Assembly (NCBI RefSeq): GCF_014202315.1 | Contig: NZ_JACHGN010000007.1 | Location: forward strand, 70,569-134,568 | Source of the DNA: Thermocatellispora tengchongensis | Lineage (GTDB): Bacteria > Actinomycetota > Actinomycetes > Streptosporangiales > Streptosporangiaceae | Reading direction: 5' to 3' | Length of the DNA: 64,000 nucleotides | Part shown: positions 26,240 to 35,187 of the stretch, piece by piece | Numbering within the stretch: the stretch's first letter is position 1 | How the letters are laid out: each line of letters opens with the position of its first letter | Notes under the pieces: generated by a model | The model's database searches: none | What the model was told of the DNA's origin: nothing | The model's input: only the letters and a program-made list of their open reading frames with translations | Position numbers and translations under genes: made by a program

Positions 26240-26608
26240 TCACCGGCTCCACTGGGCGGGACCGGCGGCCAGGATCTCCTCCAGCTTGCCGAACTCGTAG
26301 CCGGCGCCGCCGTTGACCTGCTCCACGATGCCGTCGCGGATCGCGTACACCTCGCCGTCCTCGCCGACCAGGCGCGCGCCGAGGGTCTGCGACAACACGG
26401 CGAGCTGCGCCACCTGCCAGTCGGACGCGGGCTCGCCGTACAGGCGCCCGCGCCAGATCGCGACCGCGTGGGCGGTGTCGCCGTGGCGCGCGACGACCTC
26501 GCCCGACTCCTGCGAGCCGCGCAGTTCGAAACCGGCCCGCGCGATCGTGCCGGCGAGCTCGGCGAAAGCGAGTGGCGACTCACGTTCCACCCGCAACTCG
26601 TACCCCAT
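26240..26608 (-). CDS. hypothetical protein
   Basis: The 122-residue soluble protein (MGYELRVERESPLAFAELAGTIARAG) alternates short strands and helices and has no motif I recognise. The ATG at 26608 is chosen because a TACTCT -10 lies 8 nt upstream with no ribosome site, consistent with a leaderless message. It is probably cotranscribed with the ATL gene downstream. Confidence 0.7.
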   Translation of the reverse strand: MGYELRVERESPLAFAELAGTIARAGFELRGSQESGEVVARHGDTAHAVAIWRGRLYGEPASDWQVAQLAVLSQTLGARLVGEDGEVYAIRDGIVEQVNGGAGYEFGKLEEILAAGPAQWSR

Positions 26609-26616
26609 GAGGGGGG

Positions 26617-26622
26617 AGAGTA
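26617..26622 (-). promoter_or_regulatory. -10 element of a probable leaderless transcript
   Basis: TACTCT (gene strand) ends 8 nt before the ATG at 26608, and no Shine-Dalgarno sequence lies between. Confidence 0.5.
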
Positions 26623-26731
26623 GCGAAATCGCGCACGCCCCTGTGGCCGTAAAACGTAACAACACGGCGTACGACCTGGAACTGTGCACGAATGTGCTCC
26701 AAAATGCGTTCGAATCGACGCCGGGGTGTGA

Positions 26732-28192
26732 TCAGCCGTTACGTTTCTCCGGCGGCCACGTACGGCGGGCGCGGGGACGGCTGAGCGGGTTGCGCAGGGC
26801 GGGCGATCCCTCGCGGGGGGCGTAGCGGCCGGGCGGGCGCAGGGGCGAACCGGTGCCCAGCGGCGGCCCCGGGGGCTCGGGCGGCGGTCCGGCCGGCGCG
26901 GAGCGCTGCTCGGCCCGCCGGGTGAGCAGCACGACCGCGCCGCCGAAGGCGATCAGGCCGAGCGCGACCGTGCCGGCGTACAGCCACAGCCGCAGCGGGT
27001 CGGGGCCGGGCGGCTCGGGGGCCGCGGAGAGCGGACCCCGGCCGAAGTGCTGGTCGCGGGGCACCTCGACGGAGCGCTGCTGCCCGGCCAGGCGGCCGGC
27101 CAGCTCCAGCGCGCCCGCGGCGTCCACCACCCCGAAGCCGACCTTGTCGTCGTAGCCGTCCACCGGGGTGCCGCGCGCGCTCTCGGACAGCGCCCGCGCC
27201 ACCATCTCGGGGGTCATGGCCGGGTAGCGGGCCTTGATCAGCGCGGCCACGCCCGCGACCAGGGCGGCCGACGCGCTGGTGCCCTCGGCGAACTCGTGCC
27301 CGCCGCCTGGCAGCGCCACCGGGATGCTGACGCCGGGGGCGGCCACGAGCACCGACAGGTTGTCGCTGCTGAAGGGGGCGGCCTGCCCCTCGGTGTCCAC
27401 GGCGCCCACCCCGATCACGCCGGAGTAGCCGGCGGGGAAGCTCCAGAACGAGGTGCCGTTGCTGTTCGCGTACGGTGTCTGGCCGTCGTTGCCGACCGCC
27501 GCGACCAGCACGACGCCGCGGCCCAGGGCGTAGGAGACGGCCTCGCGCTCGGCCGGGTGGGGGCCGTAGCCGCCCAGCGACATGCTGATGACGCCGGCGC
27601 CGTGGTTGGTGGCGTAGCGGATCGCGCGGGCGAGCGGGCTGTCGCGGCCGATGCTGGAGTCGTCGCCGAGCGCGCTGGCCTCGTTGTCCACCGGCTGGTC
27701 GTCGATCATCGGCACGGACAGCAGCTTGGCCTCGGGCGCCACGCCGAGGATGCCGTCGTCCTTGCCGGTGCCGCCGATGAGCGAGGCCATCGCGGTGCCG
27801 TGTCTGCCCGGGTCGGCGCCCACGTCGTCGTCGAAGGAGGGCAGGCGCATGTCGGGGCCGTGGGTGACCTGCCCGCGCAGCTCGGGGATCTTGTCGTCCA
27901 CGCCGCTGTCGATCACCGCGACGGTCGCGCCCCGGCCCTTGGTGACCTGCCACGCCTGCTCGGTGTTGAGCGAGTCGAACACCCACTGCTGGCTCTCGCG
28001 CACGTGCCCCTTGGGCACCGGGTCGGCCAGCACCAGGTCACCCGGCATGGGCGCGGCAGGCAGCGGCGCGGAGGGCAGCGGGACAGCGGCGGCGGCCGGA
28101 GCGGCGGTGACGAGGGTGAGGGCCGCGGTGAGCGCCAGGACGAACGACGGCGTACGGCGGCGGCCGGGCCCGGAAGCGCGGGGCCTCAGCAC
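26732..28192 (-). CDS. mycosin-like subtilase (type VII secretion-associated protease), copy A
   Basis: The 486-residue S8 protease has a signal peptide (about 1-36), a catalytic domain with Asp95 (VIDSGVD), His131 (RHGTAMAS), oxyanion Asn in AAVGNDG and Ser306 (GTSASAALVAG), a Pro-rich linker, a C-terminal membrane helix (LWLYAGTVALGLIAFGGAVVLL is its core) and a short Pro-rich cytoplasmic tail. This is the mycosin (MycP) plan: a membrane-anchored extracytoplasmic protease that supports ESX secretion. The GTG at 28192 overlaps the upstream stop (GTGTGCTGA). No ecc genes are in the window. Confidence 0.87.
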   Translation of the reverse strand: MLRPRASGPGRRRTPSFVLALTAALTLVTAAPAAAAVPLPSAPLPAAPMPGDLVLADPVPKGHVRESQQWVFDSLNTEQAWQVTKGRGATVAVIDSGVDDKIPELRGQVTHGPDMRLPSFDDDVGADPGRHGTAMASLIGGTGKDDGILGVAPEAKLLSVPMIDDQPVDNEASALGDDSSIGRDSPLARAIRYATNHGAGVISMSLGGYGPHPAEREAVSYALGRGVVLVAAVGNDGQTPYANSNGTSFWSFPAGYSGVIGVGAVDTEGQAAPFSSDNLSVLVAAPGVSIPVALPGGGHEFAEGTSASAALVAGVAALIKARYPAMTPEMVARALSESARGTPVDGYDDKVGFGVVDAAGALELAGRLAGQQRSVEVPRDQHFGRGPLSAAPEPPGPDPLRLWLYAGTVALGLIAFGGAVVLLTRRAEQRSAPAGPPPEPPGPPLGTGSPLRPPGRYAPREGSPALRNPLSRPRARRTWPPEKRNG

Positions 28193-29211
28193 ACGGGCCC
28201 CTGGGTGCAGCGCGGCACGGTCGGCGGCTCGCCCAGCGACCTGGCGATGCGGCCCGCGATCGACTGCGCCGTGGGCCACAGCTCACTGTGCAGGATCTCC
28301 TCCGGAGGCACGGCCTCGCGGGTGCGGCCGTCGGTGTAGCCGGCGGTGGAGAAGACGATGTACGGCCCGGCGCCCACCCAGCCGTTGCGCTGGCGCTGCG
28401 CCGCGCCGAACAGCTCGGTGACGGTGCCGGGGAAGGCCACCGGGCGCACGCCCACCCGGTCGTCCACCGGCAGCTTGGCGGTCGCCTGCAGGCGGGCCTC
28501 CTCATCGCGCAGCACGGCCACGCCGACGGTGATGGCGAAGGTGGCGCTCTGGTCAACGTACGTGGCGCGCAGCAGGGTCTGGCAGCCGGCCTCGGCGAGC
28601 ACCCCCGCGACCGGGGCGTCGGTGCCCGAGCCGCAGGCGACCTCGGGCGCGATGCCGACGCGCCGCGCGTACTGCTGGGTGCGGGCGAGCCCGATGTACT
28701 CCAGCTCCTCGGGGAAGACGACGGCCGCCGGCCAGGCGTGCCAGCGCCGCGCGATGTCCTGCCGGACGTACGCCTGCCGCTCGGCCACCGTCAGCGGACG
28801 GGACCGGGTCTCGCGGAGCAGGCCGACCGTCCCCATGAGCACGTTGACCGCCGCCACGGCCAGGATCGTGCCCAGCAGGACCAGAAAGATGCGGCGGTTG
28901 CGGATTCCGCGCGCGAGCGCGTCGCGCTCGGCGGCGGCGCGTACGTCGGCGGCGCGCACCCTGGCGCTCAGGGTCCACGACGTCGCGGCGCCCTCGCGCC
29001 GGCCGGTGGATCGCCCCGGCAGCGGGGCCTGCCCGCGCCGTGTCGTGCGGCCGGCGGCGGGATTGCGCAACGGGAGGCCCGCGCGCCCCGCCGGCTCACG
29101 CTCGGCGCCATCGGGCTCGCGACCACGTCTCGCGGCGGGCCAGGCGCGCACCTGGGGCCTGCCTGAGGCCGGACGCCCCGGTGGCTGCTCGGCTCGCCCG
29201 CGCTGCGACAT
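28186..29211 (-). CDS. membrane protein paired with mycosin, copy A
   Basis: The 341-residue protein has a long basic Pro/Arg-rich N-terminus (about 1-105), one membrane helix (IFLVLLGTILAVAAVNVLMG) and an extracytoplasmic domain with conserved Cys (VACGSGTD, AGCQTLLRATY, RCTQGPVC). It is paralogous to the protein at 31073-31837: both share RRxxxWP, the VGI segment, GCxxxLRATYxD and FPGTVT. The start at 29211 is supported by a TAACAT -10 six bases upstream (leaderless). Its stop overlaps the mycosin start, so the two proteins probably act together. No named family is recognised. Confidence 0.75.
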   Translation of the reverse strand: MSQRGRAEQPPGRPASGRPQVRAWPAARRGREPDGAEREPAGRAGLPLRNPAAGRTTRRGQAPLPGRSTGRREGAATSWTLSARVRAADVRAAAERDALARGIRNRRIFLVLLGTILAVAAVNVLMGTVGLLRETRSRPLTVAERQAYVRQDIARRWHAWPAAVVFPEELEYIGLARTQQYARRVGIAPEVACGSGTDAPVAGVLAEAGCQTLLRATYVDQSATFAITVGVAVLRDEEARLQATAKLPVDDRVGVRPVAFPGTVTELFGAAQRQRNGWVGAGPYIVFSTAGYTDGRTREAVPPEEILHSELWPTAQSIAGRIARSLGEPPTVPRCTQGPVC

Positions 29212-29217
29212 AGGTCA

Positions 29218-29223
29218 ATGTTA
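29218..29223 (-). promoter_or_regulatory. -10 element of a probable leaderless transcript
   Basis: TAACAT (gene strand) ends 6 nt before the ATG at 29211; there is no ribosome binding site. Confidence 0.5.
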
Positions 29224-29306
29224 CGTTATTGAGATGTGGTCCCACTGCGGAGGTTCCACACTTTCTGCGAACTTTCCGGCACTTCTCAGGTTCGGGATGG
29301 ACAGAA

Positions 29307-31079
29307 TTACCTGTCTGAATCGCCCCATATATCCGAATCTGCCGGGTAGGGGTTCCCGGTCCGCCGGTGCCGCGCGCGACGCTCCCGGGGCACGGCCGCT
29401 TCCCGCGGGGCGAAGGGATGCGGCGCGAACGGGCTGACGTGCCGCGGCGCGGCGGGCTCCGGACCGTCCGGCGAGCCCGCCCCGGACGGCGCGGCATGTG
29501 CGGGCACGTCCCGGTTCATGGAGGGGGCGGCGTGCGGGGGCATGTCCGGGGTCGCGTGCGGAGGCGCTTCCAGGCCCGCGTACGGCGCGGTATGCGGGGA
29601 CATGTCCAGGGCCCCGTGCGGGGGCGCGTCCAGGACCCCGTGCGGACGCACGTCTAGGGGCGCGTGCGGGGACGCGTCCAGGGCCATGTGCGAGGGCACA
29701 TCCAGGTCCCCGTGCAGGGGCACGTCCCGGTTCGTGGGCGGTCCGGCGTGCGGGGGCGCGTCCAGGCTCCTGCGCGGGGGCAGGTCCAGCGGCGCGTCCA
29801 GGGCCGCGGCGGAGGCGCGGCGGACGCGGGTCGCGATCAGGGCGATCACCACGACGCAGGACAGGGCTCCGACGGTGGCGGCGGCCGAGACGCCGGTGTA
29901 GATCGTGATGACGCGCCGGTCGCGGTGGACCACCTGGACGGGGCCGGCGGGGGCGGCGGCGACGGGGCGGGCGGGGTCGGCGGCGGTCTTGCCGCCGGCG
30001 CGGAGCGTGTGGCGGGAGATGCGCGCGGCCTCGGCCAGGGCGCCGGCCGCGTTGACCACGCCGAAGCCCATGCCGGTGTCGTAGCCGGCCGACGGGCGCT
30101 TGCTGGCGCCGGCGGTGAGGGCCTGGACGACCAGCGGCGGCGACATATCGGGATATTTCGCTTTTATCAGGGCGGCGACCCCCGACACCAGCGCGCTCGC
30201 CTGCGACGTGCCCCGGCCGACCCAGTACTCGTCGTTCGGGCCCGCGCCGAGGATGTCCACCCCGGGCGCGGCCACCAGCACCGAGGGGTTGAAGTTGGAG
30301 AACGTGGCCCGCCGCAGCCCCCGGTCGGCCGCGCCGACCGAGACCACGCCGGGGAACGCGGCCGGGTAGGAGTACGGCGCGAATCCGTCGGGCCCCGGCT
30401 CGCCCGCGCCGTCGTTGCCCGCCGCGGCGACCAGCACCACGCCCTTGCCGATCGCGTAGCGGACCGCCGCCCGCTCCTCCTTGGTGGCCAGCTCCTTTGA
30501 GATCGACATGTTGATCACGTCGGCGCCCTGGTCCACGGCGTACCTGATGCCCTCGGCGACCACGTTCTCGTAGCGCTCGGCCGAGTTGAACACCCGGAAC
30601 CCCGGCTCCTCGTCCTCCAGGATCACCCGCACCGACAGGATGCGGGCCTTCGGGGCCACGCCGATGATGCCGTCGCCGTTGCCGGGGCCATGGCCGTGCC
30701 CGGCGATCAGCGAGGCCATGTACGTGCCGTGCAGCCGCCTCGGCTCGACGCCGGGCGGGTTGGCGCCCTCGGTGAAGTCGCGGCCCACGCGCACCGACCC
30801 GGCCAGGTCGCGGTGGGTGGGGTCCACGCCGGAGTCGAGCACGGCCACGAGCACGCCCTCGCCCCGGCTCGTCGGCCACGCCTTGGCCACCTGGAGCGTA
30901 CGCAGGACGGGGAGCTGGCTGGCGCGTACGTCGTCGGCCGCGGCCGGCGGGGCGGCGAGCATCCCGGTCGCGGCGGTCGCGCCGGCCAGCAGCAGGGCCA
31001 GCCCGCACCGCACCGCCTTCAGCGCCACCCCGCCCCTCGGCGCCGTCCTTCCCTTCAGCGCCGTCCTTCCCCTCAGCAC
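29307..31079 (-). CDS. mycosin-like subtilase with His-Pro repeat tail, copy B
   Basis: The 590-residue S8 protease has a signal peptide (about 20-48), Asp82 (VLDSGVDPTHRD), His117 (RLHGTYMAS), Asn in AAAGNDG, Ser292 (GTSQASALVSG) and a membrane helix at about 393-416. Unlike ordinary mycosins it then carries a tail of about 170 residues: octapeptides of the form LDxxPHxx, followed by a basic end. The GTG at 31079 overlaps the upstream stop (GTGCTGAGG), the same junction as in copy A. It is a diverged paralogue of the mycosin at 26732-28192. Confidence 0.85.
   Translation of the reverse strand: MLRGRTALKGRTAPRGGVALKAVRCGLALLLAGATAATGMLAAPPAAADDVRASQLPVLRTLQVAKAWPTSRGEGVLVAVLDSGVDPTHRDLAGSVRVGRDFTEGANPPGVEPRRLHGTYMASLIAGHGHGPGNGDGIIGVAPKARILSVRVILEDEEPGFRVFNSAERYENVVAEGIRYAVDQGADVINMSISKELATKEERAAVRYAIGKGVVLVAAAGNDGAGEPGPDGFAPYSYPAAFPGVVSVGAADRGLRRATFSNFNPSVLVAAPGVDILGAGPNDEYWVGRGTSQASALVSGVAALIKAKYPDMSPPLVVQALTAGASKRPSAGYDTGMGFGVVNAAGALAEAARISRHTLRAGGKTAADPARPVAAAPAGPVQVVHRDRRVITIYTGVSAAATVGALSCVVVIALIATRVRRASAAALDAPLDLPPRRSLDAPPHAGPPTNRDVPLHGDLDVPSHMALDASPHAPLDVRPHGVLDAPPHGALDMSPHTAPYAGLEAPPHATPDMPPHAAPSMNRDVPAHAAPSGAGSPDGPEPAAPRHVSPFAPHPFAPREAAVPRERRARHRRTGNPYPADSDIWGDSDR
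29520..29735. repeat. 24-bp repeats coding LDxxPHxx octapeptides
   Basis: About nine degenerate 24-bp units encode DVPLHGD, LDVPSHMA, LDASPHAP, LDVRPHGV, LDAPPHGA, LDMSPHTA and similar octapeptides in the C-terminal tail of mycosin copy B. Confidence 0.75.
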
Positions 31080-31837
31080 TGCCACTCCGTGGTGGATGTG
31101 CAGTCGGGGACGACCGGGGTCGCCAGCTCGCCGGCCACCTGCTCGGCCATCTCGCCGGCGAAGGCGAACACGGCGGGACGCTGCTCGCCGACCGCGCGTG
31201 CCGGGCGTCCGTCCACCTGGCCTGCCGTGGTCAGCACCACGTACGGTCCCGCCTGGCGCACCGTGCCCGCCTGCCGGCCCGCCGAGGTGAACCGGTCGGT
31301 CACCGTGCCGGGGAAGGCCAGGGCGCGCAGGCCGGGCGAGGGGCGCTCGCCCTTGGGGAACGCCGCCTTCGCGCGCAGCGCGCTGCTCTCGTCGGGGAAC
31401 GCGGCGACGCCGAGCGTCACCACCACGCCCTGGAGCGCGTCGAGGTAGGTCGCGCGCAGGATGCCCCGGCACCCCGCGGCGCGCATGGCGGGGCGCAAGG
31501 CGGCGTCCACCGCGCCGTCACAGCGGGAGTCGCGGCCGATGCCCACCCGCCTGGCCCGCTCCTCCCCGCCCTGCTCGGCGGAGTAGGTCAGCGTCTCGGG
31601 GAAGATCCGGCCGGTCGGCCAGGTCTGCCAGCGGCGGGCCACCTCCTCGCGGGCGGCGCGCTCCAGCTCGGCGGCGCTCGGGCCCCGGGTCAGCTCGGCC
31701 ACGGCCTCGCTCGCCGCGATCCCGGCCACGGCCGCGCAGGTGAGGGTGAGCGCGGCGGCGATGACCAGCGCGGGCCACGCCCGCGGGCGCGGCCCGGGAC
31801 GCCCCCGGCCCGCCTCCCAGTCGGCATGCTCACTCAC
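31073..31837 (-). CDS. membrane protein paired with mycosin, copy B
   Basis: The 254-residue protein has a short polar N-terminus, one membrane helix (about 22-45) and an extracytoplasmic domain with Cys at SRCDGAV, AAGCRGILRATY and PDCTSTTEWQC. It is a shorter paralogue of the protein at 28186-29211 and holds the same position, directly upstream of and overlapping a mycosin gene. The GTG start has a GGAGGAGG ribosome site. A sensor, chaperone or substrate role for the protease partner is possible but untested. Confidence 0.75.
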   Translation of the reverse strand: MSEHADWEAGRGRPGPRPRAWPALVIAAALTLTCAAVAGIAASEAVAELTRGPSAAELERAAREEVARRWQTWPTGRIFPETLTYSAEQGGEERARRVGIGRDSRCDGAVDAALRPAMRAAGCRGILRATYLDALQGVVVTLGVAAFPDESSALRAKAAFPKGERPSPGLRALAFPGTVTDRFTSAGRQAGTVRQAGPYVVLTTAGQVDGRPARAVGEQRPAVFAFAGEMAEQVAGELATPVVPDCTSTTEWQC

Positions 31838-31924
31838 ATGGCCTCCTCCGCCCGGCCACGCTCGCAGGCTGCGTTGCCATCGGCGTGCTCACTTCCTCGA
31901 CCTTAATGTGAGCAGGCGTACGGC

Positions 31925-31976
31925 ATCCGCCGTTCCGTCCTGAATCTTGCCGATGTCATGGGACGGAACGGCGGAT
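31925..31976. terminator. 16-bp stem hairpin downstream of moeZ
   Basis: ATCCGCCGTTCCGTCC (31925-31940) pairs perfectly with 31961-31976 across a 20-nt loop. It lies 28 nt after moeZ and before the mycosin operon, both on the minus strand, and has no T tract. It is a likely terminator, less likely an operator. Confidence 0.6.
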
Positions 31977-32003
31977 CTTCACCGAGTGACGGTCAGTTAC
32001 CGA

Positions 32004-33185
32004 TCAGTACGTGGGAAGGCTGGGATCGACGGTCTTGATCCAGCTCAGCACGCCGCCGCCCACGTGCACCGCGTCGGAGAACCCGGCGTTCTTCACCACG
32101 GCCAGGGCCTCGGCGCTGCGGGCGCCGGACTTGCAGTGCAGCACGATCCTCTTGTCCTGCGGCAGCTTCTCCAGCGCCGAGCCGTTGAGGAACTCGCCCT
32201 TGGGGATGAGCGTGGCGCCCGGGATGGACACGATCTCGTACTCGTTGGGCTCGCGCACGTCGACCAGGAAGATGTTCTCGCCCCGGTCCTGCATCGCCTT
32301 CAGCTCGGCGGCGGTGATGGTGGAGCCGGTCGCCGCCTGCTGCGCCTCCTCCGAGATCGTGCCGCAGAACGCCTCGTAGTCGTCCAGCAGCGCGGTCACC
32401 GTGGGGTTCTTGCCGCACAGCACGCACTCGGGGTCCTTGCGCACCTTGACCGAGCGGTACTGCATCTCCAGGGCGTCGTAGATCATCAGCCGGCCGACCA
32501 GCGGCTCGCCGATCCCCGTGATGACCTTGATCGCCTCGTTGACCTGGATGGAGCCGATCGAGGCGCACAGCACGCCCAGCACGCCGCCCTCGGCGCAGGA
32601 GGGCACCATGCCCGGCGGCGGCGGCTCGGGGTACAGGCAGCGGTAGCAGGGGCCGTGCTCGGCCCAGAAGACGCTCGCCTGACCGTCGAACCGGTAGATC
32701 GAGCCCCACACGTACGGCTTGCCGAGCAGCACCGCCGCGTCGTTGACCATGTAACGCGTGGCGAAGTTGTCGGTGCCGTCGACGATCAGGTCGTAGCCCG
32801 AGAAGATCTCCATCACGTTGTCGGTGCTCAGCGCCACGTTGTGCACGATCACCTCGACGAGCGGGTTGATCTCCTTGACGGTCGCCGCGGCGCTCTCGGC
32901 CTTGGACCGGCCGACGTCGGACTGACCGTGGATGATCTGGCGCTGCAGGTTGGACTCGTCCACGACATCGAAGTCGATGATGCCGAGGGTGCCCACGCCC
33001 GCCGCCGCGAGGTACATCAGCGCGGGCGAGCCCAGGCCGCCCGCGCCCACACACAGCACCTTGGCGTTCTTCAGCCGCTTCTGCCCGGCCATCCCGACAT
33101 CGGGGATGATCAGATGTCGCGAGTAGCGGCGCACCTCATCGACGGTCAGCTCGGCTGCCGGCTCTACCAGCGGTGGCAAGGACAC
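32004..33185 (-). CDS. moeZ: MoeZ adenylyltransferase/sulfurtransferase
   Basis: The 393-residue protein joins a ThiF/MoeB E1-like domain (GAGGLGSPALMYLAAAGVG, DFDVVDESNLQRQ, VDGTDNF, Zn-binding CYRCLYP and CVLC) to a C-terminal rhodanese domain with Cys in VLHCKSGARS. MoeZ activates the C-terminus of ubiquitin-like sulfur carriers (CysO, MoaD, ThiS) and sulfurates them for cysteine, molybdopterin or thiocarboxylate pathways. The GTG start has GGGAGCG upstream. No carrier gene is adjacent. Confidence 0.95.
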   Translation of the reverse strand: MSLPPLVEPAAELTVDEVRRYSRHLIIPDVGMAGQKRLKNAKVLCVGAGGLGSPALMYLAAAGVGTLGIIDFDVVDESNLQRQIIHGQSDVGRSKAESAAATVKEINPLVEVIVHNVALSTDNVMEIFSGYDLIVDGTDNFATRYMVNDAAVLLGKPYVWGSIYRFDGQASVFWAEHGPCYRCLYPEPPPPGMVPSCAEGGVLGVLCASIGSIQVNEAIKVITGIGEPLVGRLMIYDALEMQYRSVKVRKDPECVLCGKNPTVTALLDDYEAFCGTISEEAQQAATGSTITAAELKAMQDRGENIFLVDVREPNEYEIVSIPGATLIPKGEFLNGSALEKLPQDKRIVLHCKSGARSAEALAVVKNAGFSDAVHVGGGVLSWIKTVDPSLPTY

Positions 33186-33228
33186 AGTTCTACGCTCCCG
33201 TTTTCAGGGGGTCTACGTGTCCCTCAAC

Positions 33229-34185
33229 CTAACCGGACAGCCGGGCATTCCCAAGGACGCTCCCCCCAGTGCGCGGCCCGTCGTACGCCCCCGACTCCGC
33301 GATCAGGCGGCGGGCCTCCCGGGCGACCAGGTCGGGGTACTCCATCATCGCCACGTGCCCCGCCGAGGGCAGCAGCACCAGCTTGACCTGGGGGAAGACG
33401 CGTCCGGCCCGGTTGGCCATGCGGCAGTCCACCAGGCGGTCGCGGCGGCCGTGGATGACCAGGGTGGGGGCGCTCACCTTGGCGGCCTGCCGCCACAGGT
33501 TGTTCTCGCCCCTGCGGAAGTACTCGGTGACGATGCCGCGGGCCGAGCAGACGACCGCGGCGGCGGCGTACGGGAGGCCGTCGCGGCGGCGCAGCTCCTC
33601 CACCGCCTCCCTGAGCCGGGCCGGGTGGACCCGGCCGGTGTCGGCGTAGCACATGGCGAGCGTGGCCGCGATCCGGCGCTCGGCCGGGATGACGCTCAGC
33701 CGGCCGAACGCCCACTCGCCCACGCGCGGCAGCGCCGACAGCGCCACGCGCGCCGGGCCGTAGCGGGGCAGCAGGTCGGGCAGCGCGGGCGAGATCAGCG
33801 TCAGCGAGCGGACCAGCTCGGGCCGGGTGGCCGCGACCCGCACCGACACCGCGCCGCCCAGGGAGTTGCCGAACAGGTGCACCGGCGCCCCGCCGGCCAC
33901 CTTCTCGATCAGCGAGGCGACGGTACGCGCGTGGGCGTCCACCGAGTAGTCGCGGTCGGGCGGCGCCGGCGAGTACCCGGCGCCCGGCAGATCCAGGGCG
34001 TGGCCGCGCACGACGTCCTTGAGCCTGTCCATGAGGTCGGTCCAGTTCGTCGCGGAGCCGGCCAGGCCGTGCACGAACACCGCGGTCTCACGCCCGGAGG
34101 CGTCCTCGGGGGTGGAGCGCACGTGCACCTGGCGCTCGCCCAGGTCGATCAGCTCTCCGGGCCAGTGGGGAATCGGCTCGTCCAC
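33229..34185 (-). CDS. alpha/beta hydrolase
   Basis: The 318-residue hydrolase has an oxyanion HG (FVHGLAGSATNW), nucleophile elbow GNSLGG, acid in HGRRDRLVD and catalytic His in SAGHVAMME. The substrate is unknown. The GTG at 34185 is spaced 7 nt from AGGAGAGG; the adjacent GTG at 34188 is the alternative. It lies 43 nt upstream of moeZ on the same strand. The region before its start holds no further gene. Confidence 0.85.
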   Translation of the reverse strand: MDEPIPHWPGELIDLGERQVHVRSTPEDASGRETAVFVHGLAGSATNWTDLMDRLKDVVRGHALDLPGAGYSPAPPDRDYSVDAHARTVASLIEKVAGGAPVHLFGNSLGGAVSVRVAATRPELVRSLTLISPALPDLLPRYGPARVALSALPRVGEWAFGRLSVIPAERRIAATLAMCYADTGRVHPARLREAVEELRRRDGLPYAAAAVVCSARGIVTEYFRRGENNLWRQAAKVSAPTLVIHGRRDRLVDCRMANRAGRVFPQVKLVLLPSAGHVAMMEYPDLVAREARRLIAESGAYDGPRTGGSVLGNARLSG

Positions 34186-34634
34186 CACGCGTCCTCTCCT
34201 TCCTGCCGGTGCCGGACGCTCCCGTGGCGGCCCGCTACCCGAAACCGCCGCGCGAGCACGTACGCGCGCCTGTGGCCCGCCTCGGCGCACGCCCGCGACC
34301 CGCCCGGCGCCGGGCCGCACACGCTCCGCGCCCCGAGGGCGGTCACACCGACGCCCCGAGGCCGCACACGCCCGCGGCCCAGGGCACTGGACCGCACCCG
34401 CGGTCCAGGGCCCAGGCCCTGGGGCGCCTGCGGCCCGGGGCCGCGCGCACCCGCGGCCGATGGTCCGCATGCGCCCGCGACCTGGGAGGTACGCGCTCGT
34501 GGCCTGGGGTTCAGCCACGCGCCCGGCCGTGTTCGCCTGCCCTTCCCTTGACGATAACCCCACTCCCAGGCAGCCCTGCCCGCTCCTCCCGGCATCCTCC
34601 CCGCGCCACCGCGCCACCGCGCCACCGCGCCCCC

Positions 34635-34860
34635 GCGCCTCCCCCGCGCCCCCTTGGCCCCCCGCGCCTCCCGGCCACCGCGTCACCACGCCACCACGCC
34701 ACCGCGCCCCCTTGGCCCCCCGCGCCTCCTCGCCACCGCGTCACCACGCCCCCGCGCCACCGCGCCACCTTCGCCCCCCGCGCCTCCCCGTCACCACGTC
34801 ACCGGGCCCCCGCGCCACCGCGCCACCTTCGCCCCCCGTGCCTCCCCCGCGCGACCGCGC
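34635..34860. repeat. 58-bp tandem repeat, C-rich strand
   Basis: The landmark GCGCCT (GTGCCT in the last) recurs at 34664, 34722, 34780 and 34838, exactly 58 bp apart, with flanking CACCGCG and CACCACG blocks conserved. A further landmark at 34635 is 29 bp, a half period, earlier. Confidence 0.8.
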
Positions 34861-34911
34861 CACCGCCCCCCCCGCCTCCCCGCGCCCTCCCCCGGTCCCT
34901 TCGGCCTCCCC

Positions 34912-34994
34912 CCGTCCCCTCGGCGTCCCCCTGCCTCCTCCCCCGTCCCCTCGGCGTACTTCCCGCCTCCTCCCCCGTCCCCTCGGCGTTCTCC
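34912..34994. repeat. 31-32-bp tandem repeat
   Basis: CCGTCCCCTCGGCG recurs at 34912, 34943 and 34975 with CCTCC-rich spacers. Confidence 0.75.
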
Positions 34995-35187
34995 CCACGC
35001 CGCCCGACCCTTCGCCATGCGCCCTGAGAATTCGGACATAAGCGACACAATATGGCAAATAGCGCAATACGCGTTTAATAAGCACCATAGAGAGATTATC
35101 AATGGGCAAAACCGGGCGATTGCCGTTTGTGGCCCAGCAGCCTCGGAAATAGTCACAACCAGGATGAGCCTATCTGGCGTAATCCAC

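Noticed and set aside
26652-26746. AAACGTAAC (26652) and GTTACGTTT (26738) as an operator pair
   Set aside because: The second copy is inside the mycosin C-terminal codons, 86 bp away, and a similar word near 29220 is too short to be meaningful.
34635-34860. Regular repeats that might suggest a CRISPR array
   Set aside because: Units are contiguous at 58 bp with no variable spacers, and no cas genes occur.
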